Source: Pricia mediterranea
GTDB lineage: Bacteria; Bacteroidota; Bacteroidia; Flavobacteriales; Flavobacteriaceae
Assembly: GCF_032248455.1 (NCBI RefSeq)
Contig: NZ_JAVTTP010000001.1
Coordinates: 3,470,501 to 3,534,500, forward strand
Direction: 5' to 3'
DNA length: 64,000 nt
In this document: one piece after another, positions 19,265 to 29,758 of the stretch
Numbering within the stretch: the stretch's first letter is position 1
Layout: every line of letters starts with the position of its first letter
Position numbers and translations under genes: made by a program
Notes under the pieces: model-generated
What the model saw: the letters and a program-made list of their open reading frames with translations, nothing else
Told to the model about the DNA's origin: nothing
The model's database searches: none

Positions 19265-19445
19265 TTTGTTTTCATTCCTCTGCTTAATTCCCTGATCGTC
19301 AAGTAAGACCTAAGACTGCTGGCGCTGGAACGTAAGACTGTTGGCCTTTTTAGTACAAGGGACGCTATTTACAAGATGTTCATGTCCTTCGTCTTAAGTC
19401 TAACCGCCCAAGGTCCGGCCTAAGGTTTCTAAACAGATAAACACT

Positions 19446-19895
19446 TTATCTTTTAAAGTACTTGAAGGGAACAAAAAGCATCCCAAAGCATTCCCCGTCC
19501 CCTTTGCCCAAATGCTTGTGATGCATCTTATGTGCCCGCCGAACGCCCCTGGCATACCAATTATTGGCGTTACGGAACATTTTAAACCGTTGGTGAATAA
19601 ATATATCGTGTACCAGAAAATAGGCGATTCCATAGGCTAGAATTCCGAATCCAAGGGGCCAACCATACCAAAACTCTGTTTGGGCCCCTAGATAAAAGAA
19701 TACCATGCTGACCACTGCATAGAAAATAAAAAAGGCATCGTTACGCTCGAACCATGAATCGTGGTCCTTTCTGTGATGATCTTTGTGCAAGCTCCATAGA
19801 AATCCGTGCATGATGTACTTATGGGTGAACCAAGCCATAAATTCCATAAAGCAAAACGTTCCCAAAAATATCAATATCCAAATGACGATGTTCAT
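19446..19895 (-). CDS. crtZ: beta-carotene hydroxylase CrtZ
   Basis: 149 residues, four predicted membrane spans, and the histidine clusters of the di-iron fatty-acid-hydroxylase/sterol-desaturase fold: H25-x4-H30, H37-x2-H40-H41, HDIFIH and HKMHH. CrtZ hydroxylates the beta-ionone rings of beta-carotene to give zeaxanthin. It is the last gene of the minus-strand carotenoid cluster, 199 bases after crtB. That gap contains a 14-base palindrome, CGAATC-AA-GATTCG, near 19962, but no clear promoter. A lycopene cyclase, which makes its substrate, is not present in the window. Confidence 0.92.
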   Translation of the reverse strand: MNIVIWILIFLGTFCFMEFMAWFTHKYIMHGFLWSLHKDHHRKDHDSWFERNDAFFIFYAVVSMVFFYLGAQTEFWYGWPLGFGILAYGIAYFLVHDIFIHQRFKMFRNANNWYARGVRRAHKMHHKHLGKGDGECFGMLFVPFKYFKR

Positions 19896-20094
19896 TTCTG
19901 ATTGCTAATTATTAATTCCTATTTTTTTATTCTGATCCCGACACTCCGAACTCTAAAACTCCGAATCAAGATTCGCAGGCTCTGGTCCTAAATCCTTTTA
20001 CCTAATCTTTACGAAGTTAAGACTAAAGCTTCGGATTTGCATTTAACAAATCAATCAAAACTTCTCATAAAGCCATAAACGCATAAACTTTTTC

Positions 20095-20934
20095 TCACAC
20101 CAACCTCAGTTTATATTTCACATAGGATCTCGCCAACACCCCGAATTTTTCATAATCCGGCACACGGATACGCGCGTTCTTTATTTCCAATGGCGGTGTG
20201 TTCTGTAATTTCCCCAATAGTTTATGGTAATATTTGTAGGCGGTATAGACCCCAAATTTCGCGTCGTTCGGCAATTTCACGATACCGGAATAGCCCATGG
20301 CAAAGTCCGTCTTGATTTCGTCAACGATCCTGGTCTTCGAGATTTCGTTCAGCTCCATCAAATTGGTATTCGGGAAATAACTGCGGTTGAGGTCTTCGTA
20401 ATCTGCTTTTAGGTCCCTCAAAAAGTTGACCTTCTGAAAAGCAGAACCCAAGGCCATGGCACTTTCCCTCAGGGCCGAATATTTCTTCCCGTCTCCTTTC
20501 ACGAAAACTTTAAGACACATGAGGCCTACGACATCGGCCGAACCGTAAATGTATTCCCTAAATTCCTTTTCGGTGCGATATATGGTTTTATGCAGGTCCA
20601 TCCGCATACTTTTCATAAAGGCCGCCACAAGATCGTAGGGAATACCATATTTGTGATAGGTATGCTGGAAGGCGTTTAGGATAGGGTTTAAACTGATTTT
20701 ATCCTCCAAGGCTTGATTCAGACTGTTTTCGAACCTCTCGAACAACACCTCTTTTTCGTACGCGTGAAAGGTGTCGACTATTTCATCGGCAAAGCGAACG
20801 AATCCGTAGATATTATAAATATCGGACCGTATTGATGATGCGAGCATCCTCGTAGCCATAGAAAACGAAGTACTGTAAGATTCGGTGACGATTTTACTAC
20901 ACCGGTAAGAAACATGGTCGAAGGTGGATTTCAT
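20095..20934 (-). CDS. crtB: phytoene synthase CrtB
   Basis: 279 residues. It condenses two geranylgeranyl diphosphates to phytoene. The first Asp-rich motif is DEIVDTF (within IYGFVRFADEIVDT), and the second region reads ALGSAFQKVNFLRDLKAD, followed by LNRSYFP. Both are standard squalene/phytoene-synthase signatures. Its start is 13 bases past the crtI stop, so translation is likely coupled. Confidence 0.93.
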   Translation of the reverse strand: MKSTFDHVSYRCSKIVTESYSTSFSMATRMLASSIRSDIYNIYGFVRFADEIVDTFHAYEKEVLFERFENSLNQALEDKISLNPILNAFQHTYHKYGIPYDLVAAFMKSMRMDLHKTIYRTEKEFREYIYGSADVVGLMCLKVFVKGDGKKYSALRESAMALGSAFQKVNFLRDLKADYEDLNRSYFPNTNLMELNEISKTRIVDEIKTDFAMGYSGIVKLPNDAKFGVYTAYKYYHKLLGKLQNTPPLEIKNARIRVPDYEKFGVLARSYVKYKLRLV

Positions 20935-20947
20935 AGCTTGAGAACAT

Positions 20948-22405
20948 TTATTTTTTTTTTAAGATAAGATCGGCTACCAATTTTCCCGAGATAAGGGCCG
21001 GCGGCACGCCCGGCCCCGGAACGGTCAGCTGCCCCGTGAAAAATAGATTTTCCACCTTTCCGCTTTTCAGTTTAGGTCGTAAAAAAGCCGTTTGGAGCAG
21101 GGTGTTGGCCAATCCGTACGCGTTTCCCTTGTACGAGTTGTACTGCTCGACGAAGTCGTTCACACAGAAGCTTTCCTTAAAGATAATGTTTTTCCGCACT
21201 TTCTGGGCGGTGCGCGCTTCGAACCTTCGCATTATGATGTCGAAATATTGCGTTCTAAGTTCTGGGGTATCCGTGAGACCGGGGGCTATGGGTACCAGAA
21301 AAAAACCTGTTTCTCGATTATCGGGCGCCATGCTGTCGTCGGTAATGGAGGGGAAATTGGCGTAAAAAAGAGGTTTGGCGGGCCATTGCGGGGTATCGTA
21401 GATTTCTTGGGCGTGTTGTTTGAAATCGGTATCAAAAAACAAATTGTGGTGCGCTACATTTTTTAGTTTTTTATCGAATGCCATGTAGAATAGCAAGGCC
21501 GATGGAGCGAAGGTCCGACCGGACCAATATGCTTCGGAGTATTGGCGATACTGCTCGTCGAGAAGGGTTTCGGAATGATGATAATCGGCACCGCTGAGTA
21601 CGACATCGGAACGTATGGCCTCGCCCCCGACCAATATACCGGATGCCCGTTTGCCTTCTACAAGAATTTTTTCCACGGGACTTTCAGTGTTGATTTGAAC
21701 GCCCAAGCTTACCGCAAGGGTTTTCATGGCATCGATTATTTCGTACATACCCCCTTGCGGGTGCCAGGTTCCTAGTCCGAAATCCGCAAAATTCATAAAG
21801 CTATAGAACGAAGGTGTCTTGCTGGGTTTGGCACCCAAAAACAAGACCGGGAACTCCAAGATGGAGATAAGCTTGGGATTTTGGAATTTTTTTCGGACCC
21901 GGCTACTGATGGTCTTGAAAAACCGGTCGACCCGCGTTGCAGTCTCTGGAGTGATAAGCTCGAAGGGGGATAGGCCCGGACGCAGCACCACCTTGTTAAT
22001 GGCAATGGTGTAATTGTCTTGGGCCTCTGCGATGAACTCTTTCAGATAGATGGCGCTTCCAGGTTCGATGCGTTCAAATTCCGCGCAAATTTTTTCCATG
22101 GAATCGCCGATCGTTATCGTATCGTCGGAGAAAAATACCTTATAGGCGGGATCGAGCTTTTCCAGACGATAAAAGTCCGAGGTCTTTTTCCCAAAATCGG
22201 CAAAAAATTTATCGAAAATATCGGGCATCCAGTACCAACTCGGTCCCATATCAAAAGTAAAACCATCTATTTTTAATTGTCTCGCCCTGCCGCCAACACT
22301 GCTGTTTTTTTCATGAATGGTCACCTCATGTCCTTCCTTGGCGAGATAGCACGATGCCGCCAAGGAGGAAAATCCTGAGCCGATAATTGAAATTTTCTTT
22401 CGCAT
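20948..22405 (-). CDS. crtI: phytoene desaturase CrtI
   Basis: 485 residues. The N-terminal FAD-binding Rossmann motif GSGFSSLAASCYLAKEGHEV with VGGRARQ is present, and the C-terminal signature GPGVPPALISGKLVADLI closes the protein. CrtI carries out the stepwise desaturation of phytoene to lycopene. It ends in a lysine run encoded next to a T9 tract. It sits 28 bases after the regulator gene and 13 before crtB, in one operon. Confidence 0.94.
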   Translation of the reverse strand: MRKKISIIGSGFSSLAASCYLAKEGHEVTIHEKNSSVGGRARQLKIDGFTFDMGPSWYWMPDIFDKFFADFGKKTSDFYRLEKLDPAYKVFFSDDTITIGDSMEKICAEFERIEPGSAIYLKEFIAEAQDNYTIAINKVVLRPGLSPFELITPETATRVDRFFKTISSRVRKKFQNPKLISILEFPVLFLGAKPSKTPSFYSFMNFADFGLGTWHPQGGMYEIIDAMKTLAVSLGVQINTESPVEKILVEGKRASGILVGGEAIRSDVVLSGADYHHSETLLDEQYRQYSEAYWSGRTFAPSALLFYMAFDKKLKNVAHHNLFFDTDFKQHAQEIYDTPQWPAKPLFYANFPSITDDSMAPDNRETGFFLVPIAPGLTDTPELRTQYFDIIMRRFEARTAQKVRKNIIFKESFCVNDFVEQYNSYKGNAYGLANTLLQTAFLRPKLKSGKVENLFFTGQLTVPGPGVPPALISGKLVADLILKKK

Positions 22406-22433
22406 CTATACTTTTAAAGTCATTACGAAACAC

Positions 22434-23333
22434 TCAAAGCCTTCCGACAACCTCATCCAAAGAAGAAAAGATATTTACGAAATCGGGGAGTTTGGTTTCG
22501 GCCAGATATTGGGTCTGACGTCCGAGAAGCCAAAGCTTGACCCCTCCGTGTCCGTTCGCCATGGATTCAAAGTCTTTGAGGTATTGATGTATTTTATCCT
22601 TGCCGGGCCCTACAGTGAGGTAGGAAACGAAATATAGGTTGTCGAAATAACCCATGATATCGACCAAATTCTCCATGGGAACCATCTGGCCGAGGTAGAT
22701 GGATCTGTACCCCCTTGCCACGATTTCATAATTGAGGTACAGCAGCCCCATATCATGGATTTCGTTCTCCGGAAGGTAGGGAACAAAGACCTTGTCCTTT
22801 TTGACCGGGGCGATGTGTTGTAACTTTTCGGTGTTCGCCAGTGTTTTCTGTTTGATAAGGCAAGCGATGAAGTGCTCATGGGCCGCACTGATGGTATCCG
22901 TTTGCCATAGCATGCCCAATTCCCTGAGCAAGGGAATGAAAATATCCCGAAAAATCTCCGGAAATGAGCGATCCGTCAACAAATCGTTGTACGTTTTGGC
23001 GAAAAGGGATTGATCAAAATTGATCATCGCGAGCTTAAAGGCACTGATCGAATGGTCTTTTATATTGTTTTCGGAAACGATTTCGCGCACCATAAGAGGA
23101 ATGCTCTTTTCCGGAATTTTGGCGATTTTTGAGATTTTGTAGCCCCCGTTGTAGAGCAAGGTGATGTTCAAGAGCTTTTGTAAACTATTGATATCGTAGG
23201 TTCGAATATTGGTGCTCGTTCGGTCCGGGGACAGTAAATCATATCGTTTTTCCCATATTCGGATCGTGTGGGCCTTGATTCCCGACAGGTTCTCCAAGTC
23301 TCGTATACTAAAAGCTTTTCTTTTATTGTTCAT
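22434..23333 (-). CDS. carH: MerR-type regulator with B12-binding light-sensor domain (CarH-like)
   Basis: 299 residues in three parts: MerR winged helix (about 6-72, SIRDLENLSGIKAHTIRIWEKRY), a four-helix bundle (about 95-170) and a Rossmann-like cobalamin domain (about 180-299). The bundle has W143-x9-E153-H154 and the cobalamin domain has E191-x-H193-x2-G196. Both patterns match residues used by CarH photoreceptors to hold and sense adenosylcobalamin; lower-ligand His would be His193. In the dark such proteins repress carotenoid genes as tetramers, and light breaks the Co-C bond and releases DNA. Heading the crtI-crtB operon fits that role. Light response here is inferred, not shown. Confidence 0.85.
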   Translation of the reverse strand: MNNKRKAFSIRDLENLSGIKAHTIRIWEKRYDLLSPDRTSTNIRTYDINSLQKLLNITLLYNGGYKISKIAKIPEKSIPLMVREIVSENNIKDHSISAFKLAMINFDQSLFAKTYNDLLTDRSFPEIFRDIFIPLLRELGMLWQTDTISAAHEHFIACLIKQKTLANTEKLQHIAPVKKDKVFVPYLPENEIHDMGLLYLNYEIVARGYRSIYLGQMVPMENLVDIMGYFDNLYFVSYLTVGPGKDKIHQYLKDFESMANGHGGVKLWLLGRQTQYLAETKLPDFVNIFSSLDEVVGRL

Positions 23334-23354
23334 GGAAAATGTTCAAACGCTAAA

Positions 23355-23385
23355 CAAACTTACAATTTAATAGGGATAAGTACAA
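23355..23385 (-). promoter_or_regulatory. promoter of the carH-crtI-crtB operon
   Basis: On the minus strand: TTG (23385-23383), 20-base spacer, TAAGTTTG (23362-23355). This is a full TTG(N17-23)TAnnTTTG promoter with a predicted start site about 15 bases before the regulator's ATG. A second TTGTA copy lies 20 bases from the first within the spacer and could be part of an operator, which is speculative. Confidence 0.7.
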
Positions 23386-23494
23386 CTTTCATCCAAATAT
23401 CTCTATTAGTTTCCATTATTGGGAGTTTTAGTGGTCAAAACTTGTCATGTGCTCAGGGTTGCAGACTACCGTCAGTTGGGCAGGGGTGGACAAA

Positions 23495-23525
23495 GAAAAA
23501 GCCCGAGAACGCTCGGGCTTTTTCT
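23495..23525 (-). terminator. Rho-independent terminator downstream of tRNA-Leu
   Basis: GCCCGAG (23501-23507) and CTCGGGC (23512-23518) form a perfect stem with a four-base loop, flanked by A5 on the left and T5 on the right. The A/T flanks extend pairing and make it usable in both directions; it lies 15 bases beyond the tRNA 3' end. Confidence 0.85.
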
Positions 23526-23539
23526 TCAATGGGATAAAG

Positions 23540-23623
23540 TGCGCACGAGAAGACTCGAACTTCCACAGCCTAATGGCCACCAGCCCCTCAAGCTGGCGCG
23601 TCTACCAATTCCGCCACGTGCGC
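23540..23623 (-). tRNA. tRNA-Leu (anticodon GAG)
   Basis: Cloverleaf on the minus strand: acceptor GCGCACG/CGTGCGC plus discriminator A, D-arm GCGGAATTGGTAGACGC, anticodon stem CCAGC/GCTGG with loop TTGAGGG (anticodon GAG), a long class II variable arm, and T-loop TTCGAGT. CCA is not encoded. It reads CUC and CUU codons. Confidence 0.95.
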
Positions 23624-23642
23624 AAATTTTGAAAAGGGACTG

Positions 23643-23677
23643 CAAATATAGAATTTACTTTTGATTGTTTCTCCAAA
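23643..23677 (-). promoter_or_regulatory. promoter of tRNA-Leu
   Basis: On the minus strand TTTG (23677-23674), 23-base spacer, TATATTTG (23650-23643), about 20 bases upstream of the mature tRNA 5' end. Confidence 0.7.
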
Positions 23678-23726
23678 ATAGCGATCAATATGTGTGCGAA
23701 GACTAATTTCTTTTCTCGCTAATGTC

Positions 23727-25718
23727 CTACGACTGCGGGATCGAGGGTTTTTTATTATCCCCTTTTGGACCTTCTACCAGCTCTTCCATTTTACGTTTGC
23801 CCAAGATCTTCTCCAGGTCTTTTTTTCCGACCGTTTCCTGTTCCAATAAAAGTTCGGCAAGTTTTTCAAGTTCGTCCCGGTGCTTGATCAGTAGGTTCTT
23901 GGTCCGCTGATAGGCATCATTTACCAGCTGTTGCACTTCCTTGTCTATTTGCTCGGCCATGTTTTCACTGTAGGGTTTGCCGAGCATTTGGTTGTTTCTG
24001 CCCGTGGAATCGTAAAAGCTGATCGGCCCGATCTCTTTGTCCAGTCCGTAGTAGGCTACCATACTATAGGCCTGTTTGGTCACCTTTTCGAGATCGTCGA
24101 GCGCCCCGGAAGAGATTTCGTCAAAAATTACATCCTCTGCGACCCGGCCGCCCAACAAGGCACACATCTGGTCCATAAACTGGGCCTTGGTGACGATCTG
24201 CCGTTCTTTGGGCAGGTACCAGGTGGAGCCCAATGATTTTCCACGGGGAATTATGGACACCTTGACCAAGGAGTCGACGTTCTTCAGGTACCAACTGACC
24301 ACGGCGTGGCCCGCTTCGTGATAGGCCACGATGTTCCGCTCCTTGTCGGAAATGATCTTGCTTTTGCGTTCCATGCCGCCAACGATACGGTCACGGGCCT
24401 CCATAAAATCTTCTTGTTCCACGGCCGACTTTTTCTTTCTTGCGGCAATCAGGGCGGCCTCGTTACAGATGTTGGCGATGTCGGCCCCGGAGAAACCGGG
24501 ACTGAGCTGTGCCAAGACCTCCCGGTCTACGTTTGGCGCAAGCTTTAAAGGTTTTAGGTGGACTTCGAATATTTCTTTTCGTTCGGCTTTGGTAGGGAGC
24601 TCGAGATGGATACTGCGATCGAAACGGCCCGGGCGCAACAAGGCCTGATCTAACACATCGGGGCGGTTCGTGGCCGCGATGACGATGACCCCGGTATTGG
24701 GGCCGAACCCATCGAGTTCCGTGAGCAATTGGTTCAACGTACTTTCCCGTTCGTCGTTGGACTGGTGTACGTTCGCCTGGCCACGGGTACGGCCTACGGA
24801 ATCGATCTCGTCGATAAAGATAATGCTCGGGGATTTTTCCTTGGCCTTTTTGAAGAGGTCGCGCACCCTGGAAGCGCCCACCCCTATGAACATTTCAACG
24901 AATTCCGACCCCGATATGGAGAAGAAGGGCACATCGGCCTCCCCGGCAACGGCCCGGGCCATTAAGGTCTTACCCGTTCCGGGCGGACCGACCAACATGA
25001 CCCCCTTGGGAATTTTAGCTCCCAATTGGGTGTACGTTTCCGGATTTTTTAGAAAATCGACCACTTCCATGACCTCGACTTTGGCTTCCTGAAGCCCTGC
25101 TACATCCTCAAAGGTAACGGAGCTTTTGGTGCCCTTTTCGGATATTTTCGCGGTAGATTTCCCGAATTTGGAGAAGGGGTTGCCTCCCATTCCGCCCCCG
25201 CGCATCCTCCGTAGCATGTACACCCAGAAAAAAATGATTATTCCTAAGGGCAAAAGCCAAGTCAAGATGCTCGTCCAACTGGTTCTCGTTTTGTACTGCA
25301 ATTCAATCCCGTCCGCCGCCGACAGATTAGCTTCAGCCTGTTGCAATTTGTTCTCGAAGGTTTCGACCGAACCGATGGTAATGCGGTACCGTGGTCCTTC
25401 CGGTACGCTAAAGAAATTATCGATCGTGTCTTCGTCTTCGGGCTCGGACGGCTCTTCTTTCTTGAGATAGATTTCGGCGACCTCTCGATTAATGACCTCT
25501 ATTTTTGCTACTTTTTGTGGGGCTACAAGGGAATCCCGTAAAAAATTCCAACTAATTTCTTCCGTGTTCGACATGGGGTTCGAGAATACAAAGAACCACA
25601 ACAGCCATCCGAGCAGGAAGAAGTAGAACCAATTGGAGCCCATACATCCCGCAGGAGGTTTTAATCCCCCGTTGTTCGATGAACCGGTTGTCTTTTTTTT
25701 ATTCCAGCGCTTTTTCAT
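23727..25718 (-). CDS. ftsH: ATP-dependent zinc metalloprotease FtsH
   Basis: 663 residues. Two N-terminal membrane segments ([15 protein letters not shown] and [17 protein letters not shown]) flank a periplasmic domain with an acidic insert (about 88-100). The AAA module has Walker A GPPGTGKT (244-251), Walker B IIFIDEID and the second region of homology [18 protein letters not shown]. The protease zinc site is HEAGH (467-471). FtsH degrades damaged membrane proteins and some short-lived regulators. A -7 element TAATTTTG (25744-25737, minus strand) precedes the gene, without a matching TTG at -33. It is divergent from rtcB. Confidence 0.96.
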   Translation of the reverse strand: MKKRWNKKKTTGSSNNGGLKPPAGCMGSNWFYFFLLGWLLWFFVFSNPMSNTEEISWNFLRDSLVAPQKVAKIEVINREVAEIYLKKEEPSEPEDEDTIDNFFSVPEGPRYRITIGSVETFENKLQQAEANLSAADGIELQYKTRTSWTSILTWLLPLGIIIFFWVYMLRRMRGGGMGGNPFSKFGKSTAKISEKGTKSSVTFEDVAGLQEAKVEVMEVVDFLKNPETYTQLGAKIPKGVMLVGPPGTGKTLMARAVAGEADVPFFSISGSEFVEMFIGVGASRVRDLFKKAKEKSPSIIFIDEIDSVGRTRGQANVHQSNDERESTLNQLLTELDGFGPNTGVIVIAATNRPDVLDQALLRPGRFDRSIHLELPTKAERKEIFEVHLKPLKLAPNVDREVLAQLSPGFSGADIANICNEAALIAARKKKSAVEQEDFMEARDRIVGGMERKSKIISDKERNIVAYHEAGHAVVSWYLKNVDSLVKVSIIPRGKSLGSTWYLPKERQIVTKAQFMDQMCALLGGRVAEDVIFDEISSGALDDLEKVTKQAYSMVAYYGLDKEIGPISFYDSTGRNNQMLGKPYSENMAEQIDKEVQQLVNDAYQRTKNLLIKHRDELEKLAELLLEQETVGKKDLEKILGKRKMEELVEGPKGDNKKPSIPQS

Positions 25719-25875
25719 AGTGTGCTATAGTAAATACAAAATTATCCGATAGAAAATGATTCTAAGATGATAATAATCATTTCATCCTCTAAAGCAATAA
25801 TATAAGTTAGGTCCATCAGAGTCACAAGGAATTTCTAATATTAACCAAGGTTTAATAGCGAGATAATTCGAAAAC

Positions 25876-27036
25876 ATGAAAGATATCATTGAGACAGAGA
25901 AATTACCGATAAAATTATGGTTGAAGGAAGAGGAGATGGAAGAAGGGGCTTTGGAACAGGCCCGCAATCTTGCCAACCTGCCTTTTGCCTACAAACATAT
26001 TGCGATTATGCCCGATACCCATCAGGGATATGGCATGCCCATCGGTGCCATCTTGGCCACCAAGCGTGCCATTGTTCCCAATGCGGTGGGAGTGGATATC
26101 GGATGTGGCATGTGTTCGTTGCGGACGGACCTGAAACACTTGGAAACCCCGAAACTGAAAAAAATTATGTCCGCTATCCGAAAGACGGTACCGGTGGGCT
26201 TCAGGCACCATGAGAATCCACAGGATGAAACGTGGATGCCCGCACTGGAGGGAAACCTGCCCGTAGTGAAACAGCAATATGAAAGCGCCTTGAATCAAGT
26301 AGGGACGCTAGGTGGGGGGAACCATTTTATCGAAATTCAAAAAGGATCGGACGGCTATATATGGATTATGGTTCACTCGGGATCCAGAAATATCGGTTTT
26401 ACCGTGGCGAATCACTATAACAGGATCGCTAAGGAGAAGAATAAGACCATGGATAGTCCCGTTCCCCAAGACTTGGCATTTATACCGGACGATTCAGATG
26501 ATTTCGAGCTGTATTGGAATGAGATGAACTACTGTATCGACTTCGCCCTGGCCAACAGAAAACTGATGATGGAGCGGGCGAAGTCCGCCTTTACGGAGAT
26601 TATTCCCGAGGTAGCGTTTTACGATTTCATCAACAAGCCCCACAATTTTGCTTCACGGGAAGACCATTTTGGCGAATCGGTCCTCGTACACCGCAAGGGG
26701 GCGACTCGCGCCAGGAAAGGGGAGTGGGGCATGATTCCCGGCTCCCAGGGCACCCGGTCGTACCTTGTCAAGGGAAAGGGAAACGCGAAATCATTTGAAT
26801 CCTGCTCCCACGGGGCCGGAAGGGTCATGAGCCGCACCAAGGCCCGAAAGACGTTGGATCTTAAAGCGGAAAGCAAGGCCCTTTCGGACAAGGGAATTTT
26901 GCATGCCATTAGACACCGCAACGACCTCGACGAAGCCCCCAGCTCGTACAAGGATATCGACGAGGTCATGGCGAACCAGACCAGTTTGGTCGACGTTCAG
27001 ATCGAACTGCAACCACTGGCGGTCATAAAGGGGTAG
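25876..27036 (+). CDS. rtcB: RtcB-family RNA ligase
   Basis: 386 residues, the shorter bacterial type (E. coli RtcB is about 408). Metal-site and active-site motifs are present: MPDTHQGYG (45-53), VGVDIGCGM (71-79, with Cys77), GGGNHF (146-151), HSGSRNIG (167-174), and S-H312-G-A-G-R carrying the histidine that is guanylylated. RtcB joins 2',3'-cyclic phosphate or 3'-phosphate RNA ends to 5'-OH ends, repairing cleaved tRNA or rRNA under stress. No archease or PrfH gene is beside it. The following 278 bases separate it from the ATPase operon. Confidence 0.93.
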   Translation: MKDIIETEKLPIKLWLKEEEMEEGALEQARNLANLPFAYKHIAIMPDTHQGYGMPIGAILATKRAIVPNAVGVDIGCGMCSLRTDLKHLETPKLKKIMSAIRKTVPVGFRHHENPQDETWMPALEGNLPVVKQQYESALNQVGTLGGGNHFIEIQKGSDGYIWIMVHSGSRNIGFTVANHYNRIAKEKNKTMDSPVPQDLAFIPDDSDDFELYWNEMNYCIDFALANRKLMMERAKSAFTEIIPEVAFYDFINKPHNFASREDHFGESVLVHRKGATRARKGEWGMIPGSQGTRSYLVKGKGNAKSFESCSHGAGRVMSRTKARKTLDLKAESKALSDKGILHAIRHRNDLDEAPSSYKDIDEVMANQTSLVDVQIELQPLAVIKG

Positions 27037-27220
27037 GTTCTACCATTATTTCTGTGAAAACAGTTGTTATTTAATTGGACCAAACGACGAAAGGAAGAAT
27101 GAGCAAAGAAAATAAAGGACATATGGGTGTTTTTAGTCATAGGTTTGCCTTTTTGGATGTTCCCGAAAATGTATTCGTCTTTCTTCCTTGCTCGTTCCGT
27201 CCTTTTTCCATCGGTGATAA

Positions 27221-27265
27221 CTTCCGTTTGACGGAGGAATCCTGAAATCACCCACAAAATTCAGG
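27221..27265 (+). other. two hairpins in the gap before the N-type ATPase operon
   Basis: CTTCCGT/ACGGAGG (27221-27227 and 27231-27237, three-base loop, one G-T pair) and CCTGAA/TTCAGG (27241-27246 and 27260-27265). Neither is followed by a T-run. They could end the rtcB transcript or form part of the atp leader; I cannot tell which. Confidence 0.35.
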
Positions 27266-27299
27266 GTAGAATCAAGGGGTAATATAAGATGGTCCTTAA

Positions 27300-28718
<1,419 letters not shown>

Positions 28719-28721
28719 ACG

Positions 28722-29123
28722 ATGGATATAGATCTAATGCATCTTAAAATACTGTTGCCGGATCGCGTGTTCGCGGATTTCGACCATGTGAAGAAAATCG
28801 TGGTCGAGACCACCGCCGGTGCCTACGGAATTTTGCCGCGAAGGCTCGATTGCACAGCGGCCCTGTCCCCGGGCATCCTCAGCTACGAAACTGAAAAGCA
28901 GGGGGTAAAATATATTGCATTGGACGAGGGTATTATGATAAAGGCGGGCAGCGAGGTCTCGGTATCGGTACGCTATGCCATTGGGGATGCCCCACTCGGG
29001 GAATTGCGGGACTTGGTGGAACGGGAGATGATGCAATTGGACGAACTCGAGATAAACGCCCGGAGCGTTATGGCCAAATTGGAGACCGGCTTTATGCGCA
29101 ACCTGCAAAAAATAGGCAAATAA
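28722..29123 (+). CDS. atpC: N-type ATPase subunit epsilon
   Basis: 133 residues. The N-terminal beta-sandwich of epsilon subunits is clear (LKILLPDRVFADFDHVKKIVVETTAGAYGILPR), followed by a short helical C-terminus (LRDLVEREMMQLDELEINARSVMAKLE). In F1 this subunit connects gamma to the c-ring and can inhibit ATP hydrolysis. It lies second in the operon, as in all N-ATPase operons. Confidence 0.85.
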   Translation: MDIDLMHLKILLPDRVFADFDHVKKIVVETTAGAYGILPRRLDCTAALSPGILSYETEKQGVKYIALDEGIMIKAGSEVSVSVRYAIGDAPLGELRDLVEREMMQLDELEINARSVMAKLETGFMRNLQKIGK

Positions 29124-29124
29124 A

Positions 29125-29451
29125 GTGGCAAAAGACCAAAATAGAAAGAATGACTCCCCTCTCGGCAAGGTAGTAGGCGATAGGGAGCAAAGAAAATTGC
29201 GGGCGCAACGCGACAAAAGAAGCGTATGGTCCGGATTTGGACTTTTCGGGCTGGTAGGATGGTCTATCGCAGTACCCACCTTATTGGGAGCGGCATTGGG
29301 GGTGTGGCTGGATAAACATTATAAGGAAGATTTTTCATGGACCCTCAGTCTGTTGGTCGCCGGCCTGATTTTGGGCTGTCTGATCGCATGGAATTGGGTA
29401 CGGAAAGAAGACAGGGAAATACATAAAAACAACGAAGATGCAAATGAATGA
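29125..29451 (+). CDS. atpQ: N-type ATPase protein AtpQ (AtpI/AtpZ-like)
   Basis: 108 residues, GTG start one base after the epsilon stop. A basic N-terminal tail precedes two membrane segments: WSGFGLFGLVGWSIAVPTLLGAALGVWL and SLLVAGLILGCLIAWNW. The GxxLGxWLD pattern is that of AtpI/AtpZ-type assembly factors. In N-ATPase operons this slot is called AtpQ. It overlaps atpR by 14 bases. Confidence 0.8.
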   Translation: MAKDQNRKNDSPLGKVVGDREQRKLRAQRDKRSVWSGFGLFGLVGWSIAVPTLLGAALGVWLDKHYKEDFSWTLSLLVAGLILGCLIAWNWVRKEDREIHKNNEDANE

Positions 29452-29758
29452 AATTTTAGGGCTGCTTCCGGCAGTGTTGGCCGGAGCGGTTTTGGGTACG
29501 CTCTTTTTTGGCGGACTATGGGTTACGATCCGTTTGGGCTTGCGATCGAATAGGACCGGCCTGATATTCGCGGGCAGTGCCATCATAAGAATGGCGATGG
29601 TCGTGGTCGGCTTTTACTACGTGGGCGCCAATAGCTGGCAGAAAATGTTGGCTTGCCTCGGAGGGTTTTTGATAGCCAGGATCGTGATCACCCGCATCAC
29701 GCAAAAACAAGATAGTCCCGAGAAGGCGTTTTCTAAAAAGATCGGCGATGAGACTTAG
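29438..29758 (+). CDS. atpR: N-type ATPase membrane protein AtpR
   Basis: 106 residues, three predicted membrane helices (ILGLLPAVLAGAVLGTLFFGGLWVTIRLGL, LIFAGSAIIRMAMVVVGFYYVGA, MLACLGGFLIARIVI). AtpR occurs only with N-ATPases. It has arginines embedded in the membrane segments (here Arg in SAIIRMAM and FLIARIV), which have been proposed to contact the c-subunit carboxylate during ring assembly. The start overlaps atpQ; ATG two codons downstream (29444) is an equal alternative. It overlaps atpB by 11 bases. Confidence 0.82.
   Translation: MQMNEILGLLPAVLAGAVLGTLFFGGLWVTIRLGLRSNRTGLIFAGSAIIRMAMVVVGFYYVGANSWQKMLACLGGFLIARIVITRITQKQDSPEKAFSKKIGDET

Noticed and set aside
19308-19352. Direct repeat TAAGACTGyTGGC, two copies, as a possible CRISPR-like or attachment site
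   Set aside because: Only two imperfect copies with a short gap; no cas genes or integrase nearby.
23363-23395. CarH operator repeats of the Thermus type
   Set aside because: Only two TTGTA copies 20 bases apart; the 11-base direct-repeat spacing expected for CarH is not met.
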